NCBI RefSeq assembly: GCF_009905375.1
Contig: NC_133652.1
Location: 22,249,339 to 22,313,338, forward strand
Source of the DNA: Apium graveolens
Taxonomy: Eukaryota > Streptophyta > Magnoliopsida > Apiales > Apiaceae
DNA: 64,000 nucleotides
Direction of reading: 5' to 3'
Program-made: the position numbers and the translations under genes
Part shown: positions 34,504 to 45,200 of the stretch, piece after piece
How the letters are laid out: each line of letters opens with the position of its first letter
How positions within the stretch are numbered: position 1 is the first letter of the stretch
The notes under the pieces: model-generated
Seen by the model: only the letters and a program-made list of their open reading frames with translations
What the model was told of the DNA's origin: nothing
The model's database searches: none

Positions 34504-35409
34504 CATGTAATATACGATTCATAAATTTTCCATTCAATTTTACTCTTGTGAGTTTCACCGTCAATGTAGTTCATAGTTCATAAGAAGAAAATGAATCAAG
34601 TGGCTCATGTTTAGTTAGAAATGTTGTGATTACGAGCAATGTCTATTCATATGTACCCTGATTTCACATCTTTGGTTTCTCAATTCCGGCTCTTAAAGGT
34701 TAATAATCTTTTATAACATTATACCAAATTATTTCGATTACAAGCTTGATACGCTCCAGCTTCTCTGCCTCCCTTGCTTTACTCTTGCCTTCAAACTTTT
34801 CTTCCTTGTACTCTTATAGAGTCATCTCTTTGATTGATCATCGCCATTTTCACTGCCCTTTACCAACTTATTTCGATTACAAGCCTCTGTTTTTCTACGG
34901 AAAAAGAGTCAGGAGCCAAATTTGAAATCGCAATTAGTTTCATTTGTAGTTCTAAAATCAGGTCTCTGAAAATAGAACAGAGAAAGTCAAGGCACGCGAA
35001 AGTTAGGTACCACTTGTTTGCAACATTAGAAACATTAAAAATTGTTTTGATTACGCCCGGCTCGAAATTCGAATCGCCGGAGAGGGCCCAGTAGTACAGC
35101 ATTAGAAACATAAAAAAGCGTGTGAAGTCATTTGAGGAGGGTAACATGCAAGGAATGATGAAGAAAATAACAAGCCAGCTGCTAAAACCTCTGGGTTTTT
35201 GACTTTTGGTGCTCATGCATTTTATTCCTTGCCCCCGATTAGGACTACTCACGACTCGGATGCTTAATTACTTCAAACGACAAAACCTTATCTCAAACCT
35301 ATTTGTATTGCTGTTGTTTGTTGAGGAAAATGTGAATATATGGGGAAATAGAAGGCGTCTTGTGATGCTTCAACCTGCATCTTTGGTAGTACTAGATAGG
35401 GTCGCGTAA
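34504..35409. other. Invertase 3' flank and intergenic DNA
   Basis: No supported gene. A phrase TTATTTCGATTACAAGC occurs twice, near 34730 and 34867 (a spaced direct repeat of unknown meaning). The open frames at 34834-35409 show no recognisable protein pattern. Confidence 0.45.
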
Positions 35410-36570
35410 ATTAAACCTAAACAAATAATTAAATTAAACGAGTTGGTAAAGTACGAGCCCGAAATTAAAAATAATAGTATCACATTATTATTTGCATAAA
35501 ACTGAAACTCATAATACGTGCAAAATATAAATCTAAATATAATATATAAAATATTGTTAAGATATGTAATTAAAAAAATCAAAATTAAGTATAACTCAAA
35601 AATTTCACCGTATATGCACCTAATTATTTACTTTACTTATATAAATCTGACATGATAACTTAATAATACAATTATTTTAAAGTAAATCAACGCTTTGATG
35701 TTCAGCAACAAATAAAAATTGAAGGAAAATAAAATTTACATAGAGTAGAAGTTAATTTTTGTCCGTTGAGACTTTATTACATAAAATTTTAAAAATAGTT
35801 GTATAATTTTCTAGTGAGTATCAAGGGACCTAAACATGGTTTTCTTATTAGTATAGATAGTTGATAAACTGTGCGACACACGGTCCTCAAACTAAAAATA
35901 TCGAATTAATATTTGTACAGAATTATTCATAATCCGTGCAAAACACGAAATAAAATCAATATATTAATATCAATATTAAATTGGTACTTGTAAAAATAGT
36001 TATGTGATTAAAAATGATTGAATCAGTTATGAAATTTTCAACTATAATTCTAGTTTTGTATTGTTTTACTTGGTATAGAAATCTAACATATTAGTTTTGT
36101 TTTTGTAAAATGAATTATATCTCTATCTTATGAACCAAATATTTTTTCTTTAGATAAATTAATATTGAGTAATATAATTTGATAATTATCTTATAATTAG
36201 CCTTTCAATAAAATGTACAGAGAGTAGAAGTTATTTTTTGTCAGTTAAAACTGTATTATATAAAATTTTAAAAATAGTTGTATAATTTTCTAGTGAGTAC
36301 CAAGATTTGGAACCTAAACATAATTTCTTTATTAGTATAGATAGTTGATAACCCGTGCGACACACGGGCCCGAGACTAAAAATATCGAATTAATATTTGT
36401 AGAGAATTATTCATAATCTGTGCAAAACATGAAATAAAATTAATATATTAATATAAATATTAAATTGGTACTTGCAAAAAATAGTTACGTGGTTAAAAAG
36501 AATCCAATCAGTTACGAAATTTTCCACTATTAATCTAATTTTGCATTGTTTTACTTGATTTAGAAATCTA
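35410..36570. repeat. Dispersed AT-rich repeat family, two close copies plus a diverged one
   Basis: Copies at about 35737-36080 and 36215-36570 (period about 479) share long lines such as AAAATAGTTGTATAATTTTC, TAGTGAGTA, ATTAGTATAGATAGTTGATA, CTAAAAATATCGAATTAATA and TTACTTG..TTTAGAAATCTAAC. A more diverged relative sits at about 35410-35660. An inverted copy lies at about 53090-53470. The better copy has a perfect hairpin CCCGTGCGACACACGGG (36352-36368). CCCGTGCG...CACGGG next to TTGATAA resembles ends of some plant Helitron-like repeats, but the class is unproven. Confidence 0.75.
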
Positions 36571-37453
36571 ACATTTTTTTTGAAACGAATTGTATCTCTA
36601 TTTTATTGTAGACTTAAAACCAAATTGAATACGTGGCTTCTTCTGGTCCAAGCATTCTAATTTGCTGCACTTCAAAGTAACCCAAGTTCCTAGTAGTCGA
36701 ATTTGCATTCCTTCTTAGTAGTCGATTTTGACCTTGATGAAATTCGACTAGTAGAATATAGAAGTCGAATTTTATACATGTGTAGCACTTGGAGAATATT
36801 CTAATTGAGTAGAAGTCGATTTTGGAAGTCGATTTTGGAGGTCAGAAATCGACTAGTAGAATAACATTCCACTAGTTGATTTTCCACTAGTCGAATTCAT
36901 ACAAGTCGAATTTTACTAGTTGAAAATCAACTTCTATGCCTTAGAATATTTTCACTCCTTCTTCTTCTTTTCTTCGATTCTGAATACATTCTTTTGTATG
37001 ATCTTGAAATCAATTAACACTTCTTTTGTAGACTTGAATGATCAATCCTGGAATGTTGACGCTTAGTGCACTGGTCTGGTTCACAAACGACTAGCCCTGA
37101 GTTGAATATCCTTATCCTTTCTGATTGTTCCTTGTTAATGAATTCTGACTTGAGTTCTATAGATTGTTTTTCATTGGAATCACTTGATTTCTATACTTGA
37201 ATCTTCAACTGTATTAAAACAACAAGTCCTCTGATTGTTTATTCTTCACAGAGGCATGATCAATGAATTGATCTTCTTTCTATGACTTCAAATGGACTTG
37301 CACTTGTAATACTGTGTTCTGATTCTTGTATGTGTCGGATCATTCTTCTTCTGGATTCCTGTGTTACATAGATGATATTATTTACTAGATTCTTGTCCTA
37401 AGTTGAGTTATATCATCTCATTATCCATTATAGTACATCATGTTTTACAAATA
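36571..37453. other. Unclassified repeat-like DNA with a GTCGA motif cluster
   Basis: At 36690-36930 the short word GTCGAATTT/GTCGATTTT (or its complement TCGACTAGTAGAA) occurs about eleven times. The remainder (36940-37440) is T-rich, with repeated TTGAAT/CTTGA and GATTCTTGT words and resembles copia-type LTR sequence, but no ends, PBS or coding domain could be found. Confidence 0.4.
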
Positions 37454-38095
37454 TGTTAATTTGGATTTGGTTATTTGTGCTCGTGGTGATGTTCAATTGG
37501 AGAGGACGCAAACATGGGTTATGCAGCTTACTTGGACAACAATGAATAAAGGAGCGATGCATGAAGTTGGACAAGTAGCTGATTACTATATAATTATTAA
37601 TTAGAATTTTGCTTACAAGTTTTTACCTTTCACTTGAAAGGGTTTTTCTTGTTTTAAGCACTTAGAATTTTATTTTCCTATTTGTATTTGGTTTTTATCT
37701 TTTTTCTATTCGGGTTTGGTTTTTAAATTTGTTTAATGGAAGGATTCAGATATTGGCTTATTCAAGCTGATGTTGAATTTCTCTTGGAATCCTTTTCGGT
37801 TTGGGTTATTATCTAAGCCTATAAATACCCCTCTCATGTAATCTTTTAAGGGAGACAATGGATGATATAAAACTTTTGTTTTGAGATAAACTATGAGTAG
37901 TTTTTATTTCCTCTAAACTTCAATTACTGGATTGTTTTGAAGGTTAGATTCAAATTACATAGTTTCTAGATTGATCTAAGCAATTTGAGATTCAAAGTTC
38001 ACGTTTCTGGATTGATCGTGTTCTTTTGAAATATAATTTTCTTTTCTGATCCCTTTTCTTCTTCTTATTTTTGTTTTTTTGTGGTGCGATCCACA
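37454..38095 (+). repeat. LTR 1 of the gag-only element
   Basis: Begins TGTTAATTTGG and ends GATCCACA, a TG...CA LTR. A promoter TATA box, CCTATAAATACCCC, lies at about 37818-37831. Nearly the same sequence recurs at 39533 and 41606. Confidence 0.88.
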
Positions 38096-38101
38096 TCAAT
38101 T

Positions 38102-38115
38102 TGGTATCAAGAGCC
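38102..38115 (+). other. Primer binding site, tRNA-iMet-like
   Basis: TGGTATCAAGAGCC lies six bases after LTR 1. It matches the usual plant initiator-tRNA-Met site TGGTATCAGAGCC with one extra A. The same site follows LTR 2 at 40164-40177. Confidence 0.75.
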
Positions 38116-38169
38116 AAGGTTTTTTTCTCCAATTTCTTAATTGTTGGGAGATCTAGGTTTCAAAAAAAT

Positions 38170-38290
38170 TACTATTCACGAGTTACTGTTCACTGGTACT
38201 GTTCGCGAGTACTGTGCATCGGCACTGTTCACGCGTACTGTTCACGAGCACAGTTCATCGACACCGTTCACGGGTACTGTTCATCAATTT
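38170..38290 (+). repeat. TACTGTTCACG minisatellite in the gag leader
   Basis: About nine degenerate copies of a 12-mer (GTACTGTTCACG and variants such as GCACTGTTCACG, GTACTGTTCGCG) between primer site and gag start. The equivalent array in unit 2 is at 40232-40367. Confidence 0.85.
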
Positions 38291-38309
38291 TTTTTAACAA
38301 ATTTTTCTT

Positions 38310-39416
38310 ATGGCTACGGATGAATTGCTCAAAAAATTACTTGGAAAATTGGATGCGATTGATAAACGTACTCAAAAGCTTGCTAATTCAACGGAATCGA
38401 GGTTTGATGAATTTTATAAAATTTTAGTTAAGGTGAAAGATAGTGATGAAGTCTATGATCCTGGTATAGAGCTTGGTTATTTTACAGGTTTGGGTAGCAT
38501 AGATGATTTTGTTGCATGGGTTACACAAGTCGACAAGATTTCTGCTTATTTAGGTTGGACTGAGATGAGAATATTCAAGATTGCAGCGCTTGAACTTACA
38601 AAGAAAGCAGACTTGTGGTTTGATAATCTAAACACAAAAAGAGTTAGATCTAGAAAAGAAAAGATTATGACTTGGACATCTCTGAAGAAAAAACTTCGTG
38701 CAAAATATATTCCTTTGCATTATAAATTCGAATGTATAATGAAGATGACATCCCTCTCTCAAGGTACTATGAGTGTTTCTGAGTATACTTCTGAATTTTA
38801 TAAATTGCGCCTTATTTGTGACTTGGAGGAGACAGAAACAATGAAAATTGGAAGATTTATTCGTGGACTGAACTTATCTATTTATCGAAAGGTTAAATCA
38901 AGTCCATATATCTCGTTTAATGATGTATGCAATCTTGCTTTGGAATTTGAATTTTTTCAACAAGATAAGAAATTGAAGTCTTCCCTTCACGAGTTTACTC
39001 TTTCAGAAGAAACTAAAGAAGAAGACTTTGTCAGTCTGGAGAATGTTGCGGATCTTGTTGTCGATTACCAGGTGTTACGTGTGGCGACTACATCAAGTTT
39101 CGATAAAAAAGATGAACCAATTACAAAAGAAGCTATGATAGAGAAGCATGAAGAAAGAAAGTCACTTGTTGAGAAAGTTTTGGTTATTGAAACAAATCAT
39201 ATAGATGCATCTCCTAAATTCGTGCGTGAAGGACAGGAGATACTAAAGGAGAAGTTCGAAACTAAAGAGGTTGTGTACGAGAAAAACAACATTATCCTAG
39301 TGGAACACAATGATTTTCTGGGGGGTAGAGAACTTGTTGAATGCACTTATATCATCAAACTATCTTATTCTTTCGAGTTTATTTCCAAAGATATTGCTGA
39401 TGGAATTGAAATTTAA
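38310..39416 (+). pseudogene. gag polyprotein, unit 1, C-terminus frameshifted
   Basis: Capsid-type Retrotrans_gag protein of Ty3/gypsy ancestry, for particle assembly. The ATG at 38310 opens MATDELLKKLLGKLD. The capsid core is at about 55-200 (YDPGIELGYFTGLGSIDDFVAW, IAALELTKKADLWFDNL, WTSLKKKLRAKYIP, FYKLRLICDLEE). There is no zinc knuckle. The first 335 codons match unit 2. A run of six G at 39320-39325 (five in unit 2) shifts the frame, so the last 30 residues differ and the protein stops at 39416. The usual C-terminal part (SSRCVLILKYFRTRGRVFF, GEENDEDQG) is read in the next frame up to about 39530. That tail resembles the extreme C-terminus of gypsy polyproteins, as if gag had been fused to it by loss of pol. 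Probably still makes a near-full gag. Confidence 0.85.
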
Positions 39417-39532
39417 GGCTTTCAAGTTCTACGAGAAATCATCTCGTTGTGTGCTTATTCTTAAATATTTTAGAACTCGAGGACGAGTTTTCTTCAAAGG
39501 AGAGGAGAATGATGAGGATCAAGGAATGAATA

Positions 39533-40157
39533 TGTTAATTTGGATTTGGTTATGTTTGCTCGTGGTGATGTTCAATTGGAGAGGGCGCAAACATGGGTTA
39601 TGCAGCTTACTTGGACAACAAGGAATAAAGGAGCGATGCATGAAGTTGGACAAGTAGCTGATTATTATATATTTATTAATTAGAATTTTGCTTACAAGTT
39701 TTTACCTTTCACTTGAAAGGGTTTTTCTTGTTTTAAGCACTTAGGATTTTATTTTCCTATTTGTATTTGGTTTTTGTCTTTTTTCTATTCGGGTTTGGTT
39801 TTTAAATTTGTTTCAAGGAAGGATTCAGATATTGGCTTATTCAAGCTGATGTTAAATTTCTCTTGGAATCCTTTTCCGTTTGGGTTATTATCTAAGCCTA
39901 TAAATACCCCTCTCATGTAATCTTTTAAGGGAGACAATGGATGATATAAAACTTTTGTTTTGTGATAAACTATGAGTAGTTTTTCTTTCCTCTAAACTTC
40001 AATTACTGGATTGTTTTGAAGGTTAGATTCGAATTATATAGTTTCTGGATTGATCTAAGCAATTTGAGATTCAAAGTTCACGTTTCTGGATTGATGGTGT
40101 TCTTTTGAAATGTCCTTTTCTTCTTCTTATTTTTATTTTTTTGTGGTGCGATCCACA
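39533..40157 (+). repeat. LTR 2, shared by both gag units
   Basis: TGTTAATTTGG...GATCCACA, with the TATA line CCTATAAATACCCC near 39898. It serves as 3' LTR of unit 1 and 5' LTR of unit 2. Preceded by the purine tract at 39495-39530. Confidence 0.9.
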
Positions 40158-40385
40158 TCAATTTGGTATCAAGAGCCAAGGTTTTTTCTCCAATTTCTTA
40201 ATTGTTGGGAGATCTAGGTTTCAAAAAAATTTACTATTCACGAGTTACTGTTCACGAGTACTGTTCACTGGTACTGTTCGCGAGTACTGTGCATCGGCAC
40301 TGTTCACGCGTTACTGTTTATGAGCACTGTTCATCGGCACCGTTCACGGGTACCGTTCATCAATTTTTTTTAACAGATTTTTCTT

Positions 40386-41616
40386 ATGGCTACGGATGAA
40401 TTGCTCAAAAAATTACTTGGAAAATTGGATGAGATTGATAAACGTACTAAAAAGCTTGCTAATTCAACGGAATCGAGGTTTGATGAATTTTATAAAATTT
40501 TAGTTAAGGTGAAAGATAGTGATGAAGTCTATGATCCTGGTATAGAGCTTGGTTATTTTACAGGTTTGGGTAGCATAGATGATTTTGTTGCATGGGTTAC
40601 ACAAGTCGACAAGATTTCTGCTTATACAGGTTGGACTGAGATGAGAATATTCAAGATTGCAGCGCTTGAACTTACAAAGAAAGCAGGCTTGTGGTTTGAT
40701 AATCTAAACACAAAAAGAGTTAGATCTAGAAAAGAAAAGATTATGACTTGGACATCTCTGAAGAAGAAACTTCGTGCAAAATATTCCTTTGCATTATAAA
40801 TTCGAATGTATAATGAAGATGACATCCCTCTCTCAAGGTACTATGAGTGTTTCTGAGTATACTTCTGAATTTTATAAATTGCGCCTTATTTGTGACTTGG
40901 AGGAGACAGAAACAATGAAAATTGGAAGATTTATTTGTGGACTGAACTTACCTATTTATCGAAAGGTTAAATCAAGTCCATATATCTCGTTTAATGATGT
41001 ATGCAATCTTGCTTTGGAATTTGAATTTTTTCAACAAGATAAGAAATTGAAGTCTTCCCTTCACGAGTTTACTCTTTCAGAAGAAACTAAAGAAGAAGAC
41101 TTTATCAGTCTGGAGAATGTTGCGGATCTTGTTGTTGATTACCAGGTGTTACGTGTGGCGACTACATCAAGTTTCGATAAAAAGGATGAACCAGTTACAA
41201 AAGAAGCTATGATAGAGAAGCATGAAGAAAGAAAGTCACTTGTTGAGAAAGTTTTGGTTGTTGAAATAAATCATATAGATGCATCTCCTAAATTTGTGCG
41301 TGAAGGACAAGAGATACTAAAGGAGAAGTTCGAAACTAAAGAGGTTGTGTACAAGGAAAACAACATTATCCTAGTGGAACACAATAATTTTCTGGGGGTA
41401 GAGAACTTGTTGAATGCACCTATATCATCAAACTATCTTATTCTTTCGGGTTTATTTCCAAAGATATTGCTGATGGAATTGAAATTTAAGGCTTTCATGT
41501 TCTACGAGAAATCATCTCGTTGTGTGCTTATTATTAAATATTTTAGAACTCGAGGACGAGTTTTCTTCAAAGGAGAGGAGAATGATGAGGATCAAGGAAT
41601 GAATATATTAATTTGA
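40386..41616 (+). pseudogene. gag polyprotein, unit 2, with 2-bp deletion
   Basis: Same gag as at 38310, very similar along its length. A 2-base deletion after about 40784 (CAAAATATTCC versus CAAAATATATTCC in unit 1) moves the frame and stops the first part at 40797-40799, about 137 codons in. The rest, from the PLHYKFECIMKM segment onward, is open in the second frame to 41616 and includes the intact C-terminal tail ending GEENDEDQGMNILI. The lesion differs from the one in unit 1, so each copy decayed independently after the duplication. Confidence 0.88.
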
Positions 41617-42252
41617 ATTTGGTTATGTGTGCTCGTGGTGATGTTCAATTGGAGAGGACGCAAACATGGGTTATGCAGCTTACTTGGACAACAAGGAATA
41701 AAGGAGCGATGCATGAAGTTGGACAAGTAGCTGATTATTATATAATTATTAATTAGAATTTTGCTTACAAGTTTTTACCTTTCACTTGAAAGGGTTTTTC
41801 TTGTTTTAAGCACTTAGGATTTTATTTTCCTATTTGTATTTGGTTTTTGTCTTTTTTCTATTCGGATTTGGTTTTTAAATTTGTTTCATGGAAGGATTCA
41901 TATATTGGCTTATTCAAGCTGATGTTGAATTTCTCTTGGAATCCTTTTCTGTTTGGGTTATTATTTAAGCCTATAAATACCCTTCTCATGTAATCTTTTA
42001 AGGGAGACAATGGATGATAAAAAATTTTGTTTTGAGATAAACTATGAGTAGTTTTTCTTTTCTTTAAACTTCAATTACTGGATTGTTTTGAAGGTTATAT
42101 TCGAATTACTTAGTTTCTGGATTAATCTAAGCAATTTGAGATTCAAGGTTCAAGTTTCTGGATTGATCGTGTTCTTTTGAAATATCCTTTTCTTCTCTTA
42201 TCCCTTTTCTTCTTCTTCTTCTTATTTTTGTTTCTTTGTGGTGCGATCCACA
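41606..42252 (+). repeat. LTR 3 of the gag-only element
   Basis: Third LTR, starting TATTAATTTGAATTTGG (TG changed to TA) and ending GATCCACA. TATA line CCTATAAATACCC near 41971. It has more substitutions than LTR 1 versus LTR 2. It abuts a 5'-truncated gypsy gag directly at 42253. Confidence 0.86.
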
Positions 42253-45200
42253 TTAGAGGGAGAACGCGGAACTGGGGGTTATTTGGCTCGGTTCAAGGAG
42301 GAAGTTGGAATGGTCACAAATATGGATAAAGTCAAGTCTATGGGCTTCCTTACGGCAGAGCTGGACCCCTATAAAGGTAAAAAGCTTCGCTCATCTCTTT
42401 ACGATTTTCCCCCCAAATCCCTAAATGATTGATATGTGAGGGGTGAGAACATTCGGAGGAAGTTGGAAAATATTGGGGGATACAAAGATTCACGAAGGGG
42501 TGACCGATCGAAAAGAGCAGAAAGATATGAAAGCTCAAGATCTGGAAATGACTGAAGGGATAGTAAGAAAGAAGGAAGAAAGAAAACTGACTGTGGGGCC
42601 GAACGATGCCGAGATAGAGATTCAGTTGTATTCACCCCTTTGAATGCACCAATCTCCAAGATTCTCCTTGAAATCAAGGGAAAGTATGGATTCGTGCGCC
42701 CGGCCAAGATGAAAGTCCCAAATCACAAGAAAACCCCCGACAAATACTCTGATTATCACATAGATAAGGGGCATAATACTGATGAATGTTACCACCTCAA
42801 GAAGCTTATCGAACAGATGATCAAAGAAGGCGGATTCAATCAGTTCATCCGAGATCTAAGGGACAGGCTGGGGCCGAAGGATAACCAGGAAGAACCAGAA
42901 ACTGAGGATCCTGAGCGAAGAGACAAGATAAGGGGCGAGGTGAAGAAAATATCTGAGGGCAGTGTACTGGACATAGACAGTAAGATGACGAAGAAAAAAT
43001 AAGCCCGACAAGTGTACAGCCTCTATCAGTTCGGCCAGGCGAAGCCTCACATGCCCATGACTTTCAGTTCAGAAGATTATGAGGATGCCATTCGCCCACA
43101 TGAAGACCCCATCATTATCAACCCTCTCATTGGGAAAAGCAAAATTTGGAAGGTGCTTGCGGCTACTAGCAGCTCGACCAACATCTGGTTCCACAAAACT
43201 TATTGTAAGATGAAACTGGCGGGCGAACAACTAGAGCCCTGTAACAAAGCACCTCTTTACACCTTCGGAGGGCACCCGATACAGTTTGAAGGTACGATCA
43301 CTCTTTCCGTTCTTTTGGGTAAGTTGTCATACACTGTTGAAAAGTCGGTAAAGTTCTACGTGGTTCAGATTGAGAGTCCGTATAATACCATTCTGGGGAG
43401 GCCGTTCATGTCAACCTTCGAGTCAGTAGAGTCTATACCCATCTCAAGCTCAAGTTCCCAACTGAGAAAGGGGTAGGAGAGATGGGAGGCGATTAGAAAA
43501 ACAGCCCGAATAATCATGCTGGAAGACTTAGAAAAAGAACTGGCCTACGAAAATCTAGATAAAAATGGAAAAAGAAAAAGAGCCGAGGCCGAACCCAGTA
43601 TAAATAGAGAGACCCTAAACATTGAATTGGAGAAATTTGGAGCGGATTTTTCAACTCTGATCGTTGAACCAGCCGTTAAAGTCGAAGAAGTTGAATTATA
43701 TGCGGGACATTCGGGCAAAATGGTCCCAATTGGGAGAAACATGGAGAAAGATCTGAAGGAAAAGGTTATTGCGGTGATTCGGCAGTACCATGATGTCTTC
43801 GCCTGGGGGCTGGAGGACATGCCTGGTTTGGATCCCAAGACAGCTAAGCATTGCCTTAATGTGCAGCCCGAGGCCAAACTGGTGAAGCAGAAGAAAAGGA
43901 CCTTTGCAGCCGAACGACATAAGGTAATTGAGGTCGAAGTAGAGAAGTTGTTGGAGGCTAATTTTATAGAAGAAATTGAGTATCTTGACTGGTTGGCTAA
44001 CGTGGTGGTCGTTAAAAAATCCAGTGGAAAGTGGGGGATGTGTGTGGACTACACGGATCTCAACAAGGCTTGTCCGAAGGACCACTACCCCCTGCCCAGC
44101 ATCAACTAACTGATAGACACTACGGCTGGATACTAGGTTCTTAGTTTTCTTGATGCTTTTTCTGGTTATCATCAAATTGCCATGAACGACAAGGATGTGC
44201 CCAAGACAACGTTCATAACTCCGAAGGGGACTAATGCTTATATTAAAATGCCCTTCGGACTTAAGAATGCGGGAGCCACATTCCAACGAATGGTTAATAA
44301 AGTATTCAAGGAACAGATTGGCCGGAATATGGAGGCCTATGTGGATGACATGATCGTAAAATCCTTGTTCCAAGATCATGCTGAAGCTTTGAGGAAATGC
44401 TTCGAGACTCTCCGAAGGAACAAAATGAGAATAAATCCGAACAAGTGTACGTTTGGCGTGATGAGTGGAAAATTTCTGGGCTACATGGTCAGTGCCCGAG
44501 GGATAGAGGCGAATCCGAGAAAATTGAAGTAGTTATCAACATGGAGGCTCCTAAATGCATCAAGGATATCTGAAATCTGACTGTCCGATTAGCCGCCCTT
44601 CGGCGGTTCATCTCCCGGTCAGCTGAAAAAGTGCTCTCATTCTTCTTTGTGCTTAAGGGGTCGAAGAATTTTGAGTAGGGGCCCGAATGTCTAAAGGCGT
44701 TTGAAGAAGTGAAAGAATATCTCACTATGTCACCACTCTTATTGAGGCCCAAACCGAAGGAAACACTTCAGCTCTACTTGATTATGTCCAACCGAACACT
44801 TGGAACAGTTCTTGTGAAAAACCATGAAGAGAATCGACATCCTATCTTCTACGTGTCCCATGTGCTGAAGGATGCAGAAACTGCGACATTATTTCCAAGG
44901 CCGAACAGTCCAGATTGTCATCGATCAGCCGTTGAAGAAAATTTTAACAAGGCCGGAAGCCTCAGGTAGGGTCGTAGTTTGGTCCATCAAGCTGGGAGAG
45001 TATGACCTTGAGTTCATCCCCAGAACGGCAATCAAAGCTCAAGCTTTGGCTGATTTCATGGTCGAATGCGCATTCTTCGGGCCGAAGGATCTTACACCAG
45101 AGGAACAACTTTTTCGGACCCCAGGTAAATGGAAGTTTTTTGTGGACAGGTTAGTCGTCGGGTAGAACTGTGGGCCGGTTTAATCCTCTCCATCCCCGAC

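Larger units (their letters stand above)
37454..42252 (+). mobile_element. Tandem gag-only LTR retrotransposon: LTR-gag-LTR-gag-LTR
   Basis: Three LTRs (37454-38095, 39533-40157, 41606-42252; about 625-647 bp) alternate with two gag units, with a period of about 2076 bp. There is no protease, RT, RNase H or integrase in either internal region. This matches the described TR-GAG type of plant non-autonomous element (terminal repeats plus a gag domain). Each unit has a tRNA-iMet-like primer site just after the LTR (TGGTATCAAGAGCC) and a purine-rich tract (AAAGGAGAGGAGAATGATGA) just before the next LTR. The flanks of the outer LTRs do not match as a target duplication. Recombination between LTRs of two copies is the likely origin. 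Confidence 0.9.

Noticed and set aside
34834..35252. Opposing frames downstream of the invertase (86 and 130 aa)
   Set aside because: No recognisable domain and no splice or promoter context; likely chance.
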